A stretch of DNA of 64,000 bases from Gluconacetobacter entanii (GTDB lineage: Bacteria; Pseudomonadota; Alphaproteobacteria; Acetobacterales; Acetobacteraceae): NCBI RefSeq assembly GCF_003206495.1, contig NZ_NKUF01000007.1, forward strand, positions 44,397 to 108,396, written 5' to 3'. Shown piece by piece: positions 55,308 to 64,000 of the stretch. A model generated the notes under the pieces. The model was not told the DNA's origin and ran no database searches. It was given only the letters and a program-made list of their open reading frames with translations. The number at the start of each line of letters is the position of its first letter. Position 1 is the stretch's first letter. The position numbers and the translations under genes were made by a program.

Positions 55308-58300
55308 CGATGACACCCGACGGGGCCGCCTCCGCCGCCCATGCGCCCGATGCCATCACGCTTGCGAACGAAAGCCAGGCGCAGGCGTCCGACCCGCAGG
55401 CCTCTGTCTTTGTCTCCGCCTCCGCCGGGAGTGGCAAGACAAAGCTGCTGATCGACCGTCTCCTGCGGCTGATGCTGCCGCGTCCGGGCCATGATGCGCA
55501 GGGGCATGCGGTGCTGCTGCCGGGGTCGGACCCGTCGCGCATCCTGTGCCTGACCTTTACCAAGGCGGCGGCGGCGGAAATGGCCGTGCGGCTGCAGAAA
55601 CGGCTGGGCCGGTGGGTGACGCTGCCGGACCGTGAACTTGACGCGGAACTGCGTGGCCTGTTCGTCCCGGCGGAGGCCCGCACCCGGCAGGTGGCGCGCG
55701 AACTGTTCGCCCGCGTGCTCGACCTGCCCGGCGGCATGCGCATCGGCACGATCCACGCCTTCTGCCAGTCGCTGCTGCGGCGTTTCCCGGTGGAGGCGGC
55801 GATCAGCCCGCATTTCACGCTGGTGGAGGAAACCGATGCGCGCCTTGCCCTGCAGGGCGCGGTGGAGGAGGTGGTCGGGCGCGGCGGGGACGCCGTCACC
55901 GCGCTTGCGGGGCAGGTGGGCATTGGCGAGTTTACCGCGCTGATTACACGGATCCAGGCGCGACTGCGGCAGTTCCGCACCGTTGCCGAACGCTGGCGCA
56001 CCGAACCCGCGGTGGTGGATGCGGCGCTGCGCCGGGTCCTGGGCGTGCGTGGCGATAACGCGCAGGCCATCCTGCGCGATGCCTGCGCCGACATCCCTGA
56101 CGAGGACGCATTGCGTGAGGGCCTGCGCATGGTGGCGGAGCAGGGATCGCCCAAGGTGCGCACGACGGCGGCCGGGATGCTGGCGTGGCTGGGGCAGGAT
56201 GCGCAGGCGCGGGCCGCGCAGTGGGACGACTGGCGCAGGGCGCTGGTGAAACAGGATGGCGAACCGCGCAAGCGCGGGGGCGTGAACGCGGCGCTGGACA
56301 GGGACCACCCGGAAATCGGTGACGCCCTGATGGCGGAGGCGCAGCGCATCATCGACGTGGAGGCGCAGTTGCGCGCGCTGACGGTGCGTGACCTCAGCCG
56401 CGCGCTGCTGTCGGTCGCGGCCACGGTGGTGGAGGGATATGCCGCGCGCAAGACCGGGCAGGGGCTGGTCGATTATGATGACCTGATCGAACGCACGCTT
56501 GGCCTGCTGGATGATCCGGGGGCGGCATGGGTGCTGTACAAGCTTGATGGCGGGATCGACCACCTCCTGCTCGACGAGGTGCAGGATACCTCGCCCCAGC
56601 AATGGGCGATCGCCGGTGGCCTGACGGCGGAGTTCTTTGCGGGAACGGGCGCGCGCGAACATGACGGTCCGCCGCGCACGATCTTTGCCGTGGGGGATTA
56701 CAAGCAGTCGATCTACTCCTTTCAGGGCGCGGACCCGGAGGCCTTCCGTTACTGGCGCGAACGCTTCCGCCACAAGGCGCGGGAGGCGGAGGCGCGCTGG
56801 CGTGAACCGGCGCTGACGGTGTCATTCCGCTCCACCACGCCGGTGCTGGCGCTGGTGGACCGGGTGTTTTCCATCCCCGCCGCCGCCCGTGGCGTGGCCG
56901 AACCCGACAGCGGTATCCCCACCCATGTCACCGCGCGTCCCGGCGGCGGCGGGCGCGTCGAACTGTGGCCCGTCACGCCCAATGGCGAGGATGGGGAGGA
57001 TCCGGACCCGTGGGATGCCCCCACCAGCAATGCGGGACAGTCCACGGCGCAGCAGCAGTTGGCCGATACGCTGGCGGCATGGATCGCGGGTGAACTGCGC
57101 CGCGTGCCGCCGCCGGGGCAGGCGCCGCTTGCGCCCGGTGACGTGCTGATCCTCGTGCCGCGCCGCTCTGCCTTTGCCCGCGCGCTGATCCGTGCGCTCA
57201 AGACGCAGGACGTGCCGGTGGCGACACTGGTGCGCACGGTGCTGACGGACCAGTTGGCGGTGCAGGACCTCATGGCGCTGTGCGCGGCGCTGCTGCTGCC
57301 GCAGGACGACCTGACGCTGGCCTGTGTCCTGACCTCGCCACTTGGCGGGCTGGATGATGACAGCCTGATGCACCTATGCATGGGGCGGCAGCGGCGGCCA
57401 CTGTGGGCGGTCCTGCGTGAACGCCATGGCGAACGGCCCGAATGGGCGGCGGCGTGGCGGATGCTCGACACCCTGTTTGGCAAGGTGGACTACGCCTCGC
57501 CCTATGCCCTGCTGTCGGAGGCGCTCGGCCCGCTGGGCGGTCGCGCGCGTCTGCTTGCACGGTTGGGGCCGGAGGCGGTGGAGCCTGTGGGCGAACTGCT
57601 CTCCGCCGCCCTGCGCTTCGAGGAGGCGCATGCCGTGTCGCTGCAGGGATTCCTGCACTGGCTTCACGCGTCGGAGGAAACGGTCAAGCACGAACCCGAC
57701 GCATCGGCCGACATGGTGCGCGTCATGACCGCCCACGGGGCCAAGGGATTGCAGGCGCGGCTTGTCATCCTGCCCGACACGGTGGGTACGCCGCGTTTCG
57801 ACCGTGGCCTGCTGTGGGCGCATGACCCGCAAAGCAGGCTGGATATCCAGCTGTGGATTCCGCGCAGCGAACTGGGCACCGGGGTGACGCAGGCGTTGCA
57901 GGACCGGCTGAAGCTTGCGGCGGCGGAGGAATATAACCGCCTGCTGTATGTCGCCCTGACCCGGGCGAGCGAGCGTCTGGTGGTCTGCGGGTGGGAGCCA
58001 CGCCGGGGCGTGCCCGAGGATTGCTGGTACGATCTGTGCCGCAAGGCGCTGGAGGCCGAGGGCGCAAAGGCCGAGGACTTCGCGCTTGGCTGGTCCGGGG
58101 AGGCGCTGGTGATCGAGGAGGCCTATGCCCCGTGTCCCGAAGCCGCCCCGCCGCCCCCGCCGCGCGTGGATGTGCCCCCGCCGCGCTGGATGGGCACGGC
58201 GCCGGACTGGACGCCCGTGCCGCCGCCGGTGGAAGGGCCGCTGGCGCGCCCGCTGGCGCCCAGCCGTCCCGATGACATCGCCCTTGGCCCGCAGCCTGCC

Positions 58301-58879
58301 GTGCGTTCCCCGCTGGAGATCGCGCAGGCCGGGGCAGGGGGACGCAGTGCGGGCACACGCCGGATGAATGCGCTGCGGCGCGGGCAGATGGTGCATGCGC
58401 TGTTGCAGTACCTGCCCGACTGCGCGCCCTCCGAACGGGCGGAGGTGGCGCGCCGGTGGCTGTCGCGCCGGGGTAGCGGCCTGTCGGCGGCGCAGTGCGA
58501 ACAGGTCGCGCGCCAGGTGATGGCGATCATGGAAATGCCGGAGATGGCGCCCCTGTTCGCGCCCGGCAGCCGTGCGGAGCAGCCACTGGCCGGTGTCGTG
58601 GGGGAGACGGTGGTCGTGGGGCAGGTCGATCGCATGGCCGTGACCGACGACGAGGTGCTGCTGTGTGATTTCAAGACCAACCGCCAGCCCCCCGCCCGCG
58701 TTGAGGACACGCCGGTGCTGTACCTGCGGCAGATGGCGTCGTACCGTGCGCTGCTGCGCATGCTCTATCCGGGGCGGAAGGTGACGTGCATCCTTGTCTG
58801 GACCGAGGATGTGCGCGTCAGTGTCCTGCCCGATGCGCTGGTCGCGGCCAATGCGCCAGCGCGGATTGCATCGCAGTGA
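55304..58879 (+). CDS. addA: Double-strand break repair helicase AddA
   Basis: 1191-residue UvrD-like helicase-nuclease subunit. Walker A SASAGSGKT at 38-46; motif Ia TFTKAAAAEMA; motif II LLLDEVQDTSPQQWAI; motif III VGDYKQSIYSFQGADPEAF; motif VI LYVALTRASERLVVCG; and the C-terminal nuclease signature LLCDFKTNRQPP. The frame is open to 55274, but ATG 55304 overlaps the addB stop (ATGA) and begins MTMTPDGAASAAHAPD. Partner of addB directly upstream. Confidence 0.96.
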   Translation: MTMTPDGAASAAHAPDAITLANESQAQASDPQASVFVSASAGSGKTKLLIDRLLRLMLPRPGHDAQGHAVLLPGSDPSRILCLTFTKAAAAEMAVRLQKRLGRWVTLPDRELDAELRGLFVPAEARTRQVARELFARVLDLPGGMRIGTIHAFCQSLLRRFPVEAAISPHFTLVEETDARLALQGAVEEVVGRGGDAVTALAGQVGIGEFTALITRIQARLRQFRTVAERWRTEPAVVDAALRRVLGVRGDNAQAILRDACADIPDEDALREGLRMVAEQGSPKVRTTAAGMLAWLGQDAQARAAQWDDWRRALVKQDGEPRKRGGVNAALDRDHPEIGDALMAEAQRIIDVEAQLRALTVRDLSRALLSVAATVVEGYAARKTGQGLVDYDDLIERTLGLLDDPGAAWVLYKLDGGIDHLLLDEVQDTSPQQWAIAGGLTAEFFAGTGAREHDGPPRTIFAVGDYKQSIYSFQGADPEAFRYWRERFRHKAREAEARWREPALTVSFRSTTPVLALVDRVFSIPAAARGVAEPDSGIPTHVTARPGGGGRVELWPVTPNGEDGEDPDPWDAPTSNAGQSTAQQQLADTLAAWIAGELRRVPPPGQAPLAPGDVLILVPRRSAFARALIRALKTQDVPVATLVRTVLTDQLAVQDLMALCAALLLPQDDLTLACVLTSPLGGLDDDSLMHLCMGRQRRPLWAVLRERHGERPEWAAAWRMLDTLFGKVDYASPYALLSEALGPLGGRARLLARLGPEAVEPVGELLSAALRFEEAHAVSLQGFLHWLHASEETVKHEPDASADMVRVMTAHGAKGLQARLVILPDTVGTPRFDRGLLWAHDPQSRLDIQLWIPRSELGTGVTQALQDRLKLAAAEEYNRLLYVALTRASERLVVCGWEPRRGVPEDCWYDLCRKALEAEGAKAEDFALGWSGEALVIEEAYAPCPEAAPPPPPRVDVPPPRWMGTAPDWTPVPPPVEGPLARPLAPSRPDDIALGPQPAVRSPLEIAQAGAGGRSAGTRRMNALRRGQMVHALLQYLPDCAPSERAEVARRWLSRRGSGLSAAQCEQVARQVMAIMEMPEMAPLFAPGSRAEQPLAGVVGETVVVGQVDRMAVTDDEVLLCDFKTNRQPPARVEDTPVLYLRQMASYRALLRMLYPGRKVTCILVWTEDVRVSVLPDALVAANAPARIASQ

Positions 58880-58963
58880 TGTCTTGACCCCGCGCCAAAG
58901 GGTCGCCATGTCGGATGGACCGATCATGTCGCGGCCCGTGCCGCGATCAACAGGAGTGATGCA

Positions 58964-59293
58964 ATGAGCGAGAACACCGTCGCCGTAAAGGACGCCGAAT
59001 TCCAGAAGCAGGTGCTGGAATCCAGCGAACCCGTTCTGGTCGATTTCTGGGCCGAATGGTGCGGGCCGTGCAAGATGGTCGCCCCGGCGCTGGAAGAAAT
59101 CGGCGCGGAGTTCAAGGGCAAGCTCAAGGTGGTGAAGGTCAATATCGACGAAAACCCCGAGACGCCCAACACCTATGGCGTGCGTGGCATCCCGACCATG
59201 CTGATCTTCAAGGGCGGCAAGGTCGTCGCGGACAAGGTCGGCGCGGCCCCCAAGACGCAGCTTAAGGAATGGGTGAAGGCCAGCCTCGCCTGA
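58964..59293 (+). CDS. trxA: Thioredoxin 1
   Basis: 109-residue redox protein with active site WCGPC (32-36), [12 protein letters not shown] and the [19 protein letters not shown] helix. Length is canonical. A small gap of 84 bases separates it from addA. Reduced by thioredoxin reductase elsewhere. A family-2 repeat follows. Confidence 0.97.
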   Translation: MSENTVAVKDAEFQKQVLESSEPVLVDFWAEWCGPCKMVAPALEEIGAEFKGKLKVVKVNIDENPETPNTYGVRGIPTMLIFKGGKVVADKVGAAPKTQLKEWVKASLA

Positions 59294-59324
59294 AGATCCC
59301 CGTGTCCTGACATGTGACAGGACC

Positions 59325-59441
59325 ACCCGGGCGCTGCCCGGACCCGGCAGGGAGCGCGCTCCCTGCACCCTGATCTGTTTATGAAATCATGGTTTCCAAA
59401 GGTCCGCGACCTTTGGTGGGGGTTCGGGGGCAAAGCCCCTG
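59325..59441 (+). repeat. Family-2 repeat, single complete unit
   Basis: CACCCGGGCGCTGCCCGG, the GGGAGCGCGCTCCC palindrome, TGATCTGTTTATGAAATCATGG, a CCAAAGGTCCGCGACCTTTG palindrome and GGGGGCAAAGCCCCTGAG. The stem sequences covary with the other copies (AAAGGTC/GACCTTT). It lies between the convergent trxA and hpnK genes. Confidence 0.88.
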
Positions 59442-59449
59442 AGACAACG

Positions 59450-60304
59450 CTACCCCGCGCGTGCGACGTCGGTCCATGTCGTCGGCGTCGCGCCCGCATG
59501 GCGCAGGCCGGCGCGCAGGCCGGGACTGCACAGCGTTTCGAATTCGGCCACATGTTCATAGGTCGGCATCAGGCGCTGCAGCAGTTTGTTCTTTGCCGTG
59601 GCCGGGTGGAAATAGATTTCCGACAGCCCGTCGGGCAGGTGCGCGGCCAAGGCGGAGACACGCTCCGTCGTCATGTGGCCGCTCCACGCCAGGCCAAAGC
59701 ACCAGTCATTGGTCACCAGCCCCGCCTTGTGCGCCTGATGCCGCAAAAGCCGCGTCCAGCGCCGCAGCGCCGCATCGCCCAGCGTGTCGGCATAGGTGCC
59801 CGCCGCGAACAGCGGCTGCGGCGGTTCCAGCGGCACGCGCACCGCGCGCAGGCCATGACGCAGGCCGCTTTCGATCATGTAGCGCCCGACCGTGGGATGC
59901 AGGTGCATGTGCTTGTGCGCGTTGGCATGGTCCAGCGCCAGCCCCGTGCGGGCAAAGGCGCGGAACTGGGCCTCGATCTCGGCGGCGAGTTCGCGGCGCA
60001 CGGCGGGGCGGAAGAAATATTCCACGCCCAGCTTCAACTGGTCGGACGGGAACTGCCCGTCCTGCGGCACCAGAAGCGGGATGTCCGCGGGCGGCAGGGT
60101 GGCCGGTCCCTCGATCGCGACAAGGTGCAGCCCCACCCGCAGGTCAGGCAGGCGCTTTGCCCGGCGGATCGCATCCTCCGCCGCGGGACCGGCGACCATC
60201 AGGCTCGCGGTGGACAGCAGGCCATCGCGATGCGCGATCTCGACGGCTTCGTTCACCTCTTCCGACAGGCCGAAATCATCGGCGGATATGATGACGCGTT
60301 TCAT
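59450..60304 (-). CDS. hpnK: Hopanoid biosynthesis-associated protein HpnK (YdjC family)
   Basis: 284-residue deacetylase-like protein of the YdjC/HpnK family. Metal-binding and catalytic residues appear as ADDFGLSEEVN (from residue 8) and the DHANAHKHMHLHP cluster (about 124-136). HpnK is thought to deacetylate the glucosaminyl group added by HpnI, leading to the cyclitol ether side chain. It follows hpnJ in the same direction but a terminator-like hairpin lies between them. The gene ends beside a family-2 repeat. Confidence 0.92.
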   Translation of the reverse strand: MKRVIISADDFGLSEEVNEAVEIAHRDGLLSTASLMVAGPAAEDAIRRAKRLPDLRVGLHLVAIEGPATLPPADIPLLVPQDGQFPSDQLKLGVEYFFRPAVRRELAAEIEAQFRAFARTGLALDHANAHKHMHLHPTVGRYMIESGLRHGLRAVRVPLEPPQPLFAAGTYADTLGDAALRRWTRLLRHQAHKAGLVTNDWCFGLAWSGHMTTERVSALAAHLPDGLSEIYFHPATAKNKLLQRLMPTYEHVAEFETLCSPGLRAGLRHAGATPTTWTDVARAG

Positions 60305-60337
60305 GACAGCAGGGAACCGGATGTAGCGATACCAGAA

Positions 60338-60367
60338 AAAACGCCGGAACCCGAAGGCCCCGGCGCA
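60338..60367 (-). terminator. Terminator-like hairpin between hpnJ and hpnK
   Basis: On the minus strand CGCCGG and CCGGCG flank a GC-rich loop with an inner CCTTCGGG, then a run of six T. It stands between hpnJ and hpnK and could attenuate or end transcription within the hopanoid operon. Confidence 0.6.
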
Positions 60368-60386
60368 TGGAAATGCCCGATGGCGA

Positions 60387-61811
60387 TCAGGCCGCGCGAC
60401 GTTCGCGCAGGAACTGGAAGAATTCCACCCCTTCGCGCAGGCGGCGCTTCATCATCTGCGGGCTGCGGACCATCTCGTTCAGGATCGAGGCGATCTTGGG
60501 CGCGCGGAAATAGAACTTCCGGTAGAAATCCTCGACACTGTTGAAGATTTCGGTGTGCGACAGGTGCGGGTAATGCAGCGGCGCGATCTGCACGCCGTTT
60601 TCATCAATCAGTTCCGCATTGCTGGCGTCGAGCCAGCCATTCTCCGTCGCCTGCTTGTGCAGGAACGTGCCCGGATAGGGTGCCGCCAGCGAAACCTGCA
60701 GCGTGTGCGGGTTGATTTCGGTCGCGAACTTGATGGTTTCCTGAATGGTCTCCTTCGTCTCGCCCGGCAGGCCGAGGATGAAGGTGCCATGGATCTTGAT
60801 GCCGAGTTCGTGGCAGTTCTTGGTGAACTCACGCGCGACCTCGACCCGCATGCCCTTCTTGATGTTGTGAAGGATCTGCTGGTTGCCGCTCTCGTACCCG
60901 ACCAGAAGCAGGCGCAGGCCGTTGGCCTTGAGCACCTCGAGCGTCTTGCGCGGCACGTTCGCCTTTGCGTTGCACGACCACGTCACACCCAACTTGCCAA
61001 GTTCCTTGGCAATCGCCTCGGCGCGCGGCAGGTCGTCGGTGAAGGTGTCGTCGTCGAAGAAGAATTCCTTGACCTGCGGGAAATACTGCTTCGCCAGGCG
61101 GATTTCGGCGGCCACGTGCTCGGGGCTGCGGGTGCGGTAGTGATGGCCACCGACCGTCTGCGGCCACAGGCAGAACGTGCAGCGCGACTTGCACCCGCGA
61201 CCCGTATAGATCGAGATGTAGGGGTGCATCAGGTAACCGATGAAGTAATCCTCGATCTTCAGGTCACGCTTGTACACCTCGGTCACGAACGGCAGGCTGT
61301 CCATGTCCTCGATCATCGCGCGGTCGCGGTTGGAGATGATCTTGCCATCCGGGTCGCGCCAGGTGATGCCATCGACATCCTTCCAGTCGCGGCCTTCGGC
61401 GATTTCCTTGATGGTGTAGTCGAATTCGTTGCGCGCCACGAAATCGACCGGCGGCGCGTTCAGCAGGCTTTCCTCCGGCTGCACGGCGACCTTCGCGCCG
61501 ACCATGCCGATCTTGACCGCCGGATTCGCGTCCTTGAGCATCTGCGCCACCCGCACGTCGGACGCAAAGGACGGGGTGGAGGTGTGCATGATGACGAGGT
61601 CGCGGTTGCGCACGTCCTCAAGGATCGGTTCCATGCCCATGCGCGCCGGCGGTGCGTCAATCAGGCGGCTGCCTTCGACCATGGCGGCAGGCTGCGCCAG
61701 CCATGTCGGATACCAGAACGACTTGATTTCCCGCTTGGCCTGATAGCGGGAGCCGGCCCCGCCATCGAATCCGTCGAAGGAAGGCGGCTGGAGAAACAGG
61801 GTCTTCATCAT
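60387..61811 (-). CDS. hpnJ: Hopanoid C-ring/side-chain radical SAM enzyme HpnJ
   Basis: 474-residue radical SAM protein with a B12-binding-like N-terminal region. The cluster motif GCKSRCTFC gives Cys207, Cys211 and Cys214. In hopanoid producers HpnJ is implicated in converting the ribosyl/glucosaminyl side chain to the cyclitol ether. Order hpnI-hpnJ-hpnK matches known hopanoid clusters. The start ATG 61811 is followed by an in-frame second Met. Confidence 0.94.
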   Translation of the reverse strand: MMKTLFLQPPSFDGFDGGAGSRYQAKREIKSFWYPTWLAQPAAMVEGSRLIDAPPARMGMEPILEDVRNRDLVIMHTSTPSFASDVRVAQMLKDANPAVKIGMVGAKVAVQPEESLLNAPPVDFVARNEFDYTIKEIAEGRDWKDVDGITWRDPDGKIISNRDRAMIEDMDSLPFVTEVYKRDLKIEDYFIGYLMHPYISIYTGRGCKSRCTFCLWPQTVGGHHYRTRSPEHVAAEIRLAKQYFPQVKEFFFDDDTFTDDLPRAEAIAKELGKLGVTWSCNAKANVPRKTLEVLKANGLRLLLVGYESGNQQILHNIKKGMRVEVAREFTKNCHELGIKIHGTFILGLPGETKETIQETIKFATEINPHTLQVSLAAPYPGTFLHKQATENGWLDASNAELIDENGVQIAPLHYPHLSHTEIFNSVEDFYRKFYFRAPKIASILNEMVRSPQMMKRRLREGVEFFQFLRERRAA

Positions 61812-61907
61812 GTTACGCGAATCCTCGGGTCTGAAAGGGGCTCACTCCCCCGCGCGACCGCAGTTGCCTTGACTGGTTTGGTTTGGCCTGCCCGGCCCCC
61901 GACGGCG

Positions 61908-63089
61908 TCAGTCGCCGGGGGAAGCAGGTTGTGATCGGGGTGTCATAGCGGAATGTGGCGAAATATGCATAGTCTGTCCGCGCCACGCCACGCGCGTGCC
62001 CGTGACGCTGCCGACCATGATGCCCGCCGACAGCCAGTCGCGCAGCGGCAGCAGGAACAGCGGGACAAGGCTGCGCTGCGCCAGTGCACGGTCCATGACG
62101 AACGCGCAGATGGCGCGCGCCACCCATACCGACACGAAGAACATCCATGTCCATGTCGCATGGGGGGCGAACACCACCACCATCGTGGCCCAGAACAGCG
62201 GTAGCTGGATGGCCGACGCGGCATAGCCCAGGGGCTCCAGCGTCTTGACCGTCCGGCCCCAGCGCAGTTCGTGGGCCAGCACCTCACGCAGGGAACGTTC
62301 CCCCACGGTGGTCCATGTCATGCACGCGGCAATGGCGATGTCCTTGCCCTGTTCGCGCACATACCGGCCCAGCATCGCGTCGTCGGCGACATGCGGGACC
62401 AGCGCCTCCAGCCCGCCGATGGCCTGCAGCATGGACCGCCGCAGCGCCATGGTCGCACCAAGGCAGTCCTGCCGCCCAAGGTAGCGCGACAGCATGACGC
62501 CGGGCAGGAAATTGTGGTTGATCTGTCCCGCCGCCAGCAGGCGCGGCAGGGTGGGGGACGCGGGCAGCCCCGCGTAAAGCGTGGTGACCAGCCCGACATT
62601 GGGGGGAACCAGCGCGCCGACCACATGGCGCAGGTAATCCGGGGCCACGTGGATGTCCGAATCGGAAATGACCAGCACGTCATGCCGCGCGCGCGGCATC
62701 ATGTTGATCAGGTTCCCGATCTTGCGGTTGATCCCGTGGAATGTCGGGTCGATGACCAGTTCGATATCCAGCGCCGGGTGGCGTTCGCACAGGCGCCGCA
62801 CGATGGGGATGGCGGCGTCATCTTCGGACTGGACACCAAAGATGATCTGCATAGCGGGATAATCCTGCGTGCAGAAGCTTTCGAGCGCTTCTTCCAGCAG
62901 GGGTTCATCGCCATGCAGTGGCTTGAGCACCGTGACCGGGGGCATGGGCACGGCCTGATCGGAGCGTTTTTCCTGCACGCGGAAGCGTGAAACCAGAAAA
63001 GTGCCTAGCGTCGCCTGTACGCACCCGGCCACCGCGACTGCCGCGGCCAGACCGGATGGTGAGACAAGGGCGTTAAGAACAGACATCAT
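61908..63089 (-). CDS. hpnI: Hopanoid biosynthesis glycosyltransferase HpnI
   Basis: 393-residue GT2-family membrane glycosyltransferase. The donor-binding DSD motif lies in VLVISDSDIHVAPDYL (about 140-155), and the QxxRW-type ELRWGRTVK (about 281-289) is present. An N-terminal and several C-terminal membrane helices place it in the inner membrane. HpnI is thought to add N-acetylglucosamine to bacteriohopanetetrol. It has ATG 63089, with a second ATG at 63086. It lies 66 bases after hpnM. Confidence 0.93.
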   Translation of the reverse strand: MMSVLNALVSPSGLAAAVAVAGCVQATLGTFLVSRFRVQEKRSDQAVPMPPVTVLKPLHGDEPLLEEALESFCTQDYPAMQIIFGVQSEDDAAIPIVRRLCERHPALDIELVIDPTFHGINRKIGNLINMMPRARHDVLVISDSDIHVAPDYLRHVVGALVPPNVGLVTTLYAGLPASPTLPRLLAAGQINHNFLPGVMLSRYLGRQDCLGATMALRRSMLQAIGGLEALVPHVADDAMLGRYVREQGKDIAIAACMTWTTVGERSLREVLAHELRWGRTVKTLEPLGYAASAIQLPLFWATMVVVFAPHATWTWMFFVSVWVARAICAFVMDRALAQRSLVPLFLLPLRDWLSAGIMVGSVTGTRVAWRGQTMHISPHSAMTPRSQPASPGD

Positions 63090-63155
63090 CTTTCCGGCTG
63101 GGTCGCGCGTGCATGATATAACATCGGTGATCCGGTCCGTAACCCGAAGCCCGGG

Positions 63156-63821
63156 TCATCCGGCCGAAAAGACCTTGATCCTCTTCTGTAACAGATCGAT
63201 CAGGTTTTGCACATTCCCGCCAGCCAGCGCGGAACGGAAATCGGAATGCTGCATGCCGACCTGGCTGATATTGCCATTCAGCAGCACGTCAACCACCTGA
63301 TATCCCTTGGCCCCGTTCATGTGCATGACGTAATTGACCGCCGTGCCGGACGGGTCGTCCGATGATCCGATCTGGGTATCGACAATCTTGTTGCCACCCA
63401 CGGGCGCGTCACGGACTGCGGGATTGATGGTGAAGCGGGCGTCGGTGCCGGGCTTGAAGCTGGAAAGGTTGCGGGCGATCGTGAACTGGCGGAACGTGGA
63501 CAGCAGCACCTGCTTCTGGTCCGGCGACAGCGTGGCATAGTGCGGACCGATGGAGGAGGACAGGATCGCCTCCAGGTCATACACGCGGTCGATGACCGGG
63601 CCGAGTTCCTGCGCACGCTGGTCGAACGAACCGCTGTTCTTGGCCTCGATGCGGGTCAGTTCGGCGTAAAGCGCCTTGATGGGGGCCTGCGGGTCGGATG
63701 CGGCCGCGGCCGCATGCGCCGAAGGAATGAAGGAAGGCAGGGCCGGGAGCGCCGACGCTGCCACCAGCCCGGCGCACAGCGCCAGAGACGTTGTTTTCAG
63801 GACATGTTTCATAATGATCAT
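63156..63821 (-). CDS. hpnM: HpnM, MlaC/Ttg2D-family periplasmic lipid-binding protein
   Basis: 221-residue secreted protein. A signal peptide runs to about residue 38 (ending AHA), followed by an MlaC-like domain (QAPIKALYAELTRIEAK, DRVYDLEAILSSSIG, then TFRQFTIARNLSSFK and the late GNISQVGMQHSDFRSAL segment). The family binds lipid in the periplasm; in hopanoid clusters the homologue HpnM is needed for hopanoid transport to the outer membrane. Its ATG 63821 overlaps the dxs stop (ATGA), coupling it to dxs translation. Confidence 0.92.
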   Translation of the reverse strand: MIIMKHVLKTTSLALCAGLVAASALPALPSFIPSAHAAAAASDPQAPIKALYAELTRIEAKNSGSFDQRAQELGPVIDRVYDLEAILSSSIGPHYATLSPDQKQVLLSTFRQFTIARNLSSFKPGTDARFTINPAVRDAPVGGNKIVDTQIGSSDDPSGTAVNYVMHMNGAKGYQVVDVLLNGNISQVGMQHSDFRSALAGGNVQNLIDLLQKRIKVFSAG

Positions 63822-64000
63822 GATTTCGGTCCGATTGCCGTCTTTAGCAAGGGCTGGGTCATGCTGATTCCGACACCCAGCGCTTCCAGCGCGGTATTGG
63901 TGATCGCCTGCGCATCGAGGCCTGCCTCGTGGTACTGGGCGGCCTGGGTGTTGTGGTCGATGAAGCGGTCGGGCAGGGCCATGGGGCGGAAGCGCACGCG
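63818..64000 (-). CDS. dxs: 1-deoxy-D-xylulose-5-phosphate synthase, C-terminal end (partial)
   Basis: The last 60 codons of a frame entering from the right edge. MALPDRFIDHNTQAAQYHEA and the GLDAQAITNTALEALG tail match the C-terminus of DXS, the first enzyme of the MEP isoprenoid pathway. The stop TGA at 63820-63818 overlaps the hpnM start. A dxs copy inside a hopanoid block supplies isoprenoid precursors for hopanoid synthesis. The rest of the gene is outside the window. Confidence 0.88.
   Translation of the reverse strand, partial: RVRFRPMALPDRFIDHNTQAAQYHEAGLDAQAITNTALEALGVGISMTQPLLKTAIGPKS

Overview
This 64 kb window is chromosomal DNA from an acetic acid bacterium (Acetobacteraceae). 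A cellulose-producing Komagataeibacter/Gluconacetobacter type is the best fit. The evidence is high GC content, a GcrA cell-cycle regulator, an F1-only ATP synthase operon, a hopanoid gene block, a heme-PAS c-di-GMP phosphodiesterase paired with a diguanylate cyclase as in the cdg operons described from Acetobacter xylinum, and type II NADH dehydrogenase beside an aldehyde dehydrogenase. The assignment is by recognition; no database search was possible. No insertion sequence, CRISPR array, rRNA or intact prophage was seen.

Layout. 1-1023: 5' part of a periplasmic substrate-binding protein (minus strand). 1451-7430: plsC-like acyltransferase, then pdeA-type phosphodiesterase, diguanylate cyclase and an unrecognised 154-residue gene in one direction. 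7553-12562: CLC chloride transporter, then glnK-amtB and an outer-membrane porin. 13007-17661: PEP-hydrolase-family and UPF0261 (Tm-1-like) gene pair, a TetR regulator and a divergent orphan efflux outer-membrane protein with a palindrome between them. 17799-20581: dksA, tRNA-Thr, a DUF3310-like gene and small proteins. 20811-23816: type II NADH dehydrogenase and aldehyde dehydrogenase. 24633-27190: small genes and an orphan Lon-like AAA+ ATPase. 27512-31494: tRNA-Thr and a pqiABC lipid-transport operon whose pqiB carries two in-frame amber codons. 31766-33591: cupin, nusG, secE, tRNA-Trp and tRNA-Gly. 33719-40528: MFS exporter and atpHAGDC. 40712-43466: queF, RNase D, gcrA. 43686-47596: bactofilin, sugar kinase, typA. 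47844-50748: His-rich small protein, dadA, ferredoxin-NADP reductase. 50963-59293: tsaE, nucleotidyltransferase, addB, addA, trxA. 59450-64000: hpnK, hpnJ, hpnI, hpnM and the end of dxs, all on the minus strand.

Two families of hairpin-rich intergenic repeats punctuate the window. Family 1 carries palindromes around GAAGCTTTTT/AAAAAGCTTC and GCCGCC/GGCGGC. Family 2 is a unit of about 115 bases beginning CCGGGCTCTGCCCGG, with a tandem triplet at 12601-13003. Both sit almost always just beyond gene ends, where they may act as terminators or mRNA 3'-end elements.

How genes work together: the c-di-GMP pair probably couples oxygen/redox state to second-messenger level; glnK-amtB handles ammonium; pqiABC would carry lipid between membranes; addAB repairs double-strand breaks; and dxs to hpnK supplies isoprenoid precursor and elaborates the hopanoid side chain. 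The strongest items for follow-up are the double amber in pqiB, the orphan Lon-like ATPase, the unknown third gene of the c-di-GMP operon, the gcrA control region and the repeat families.
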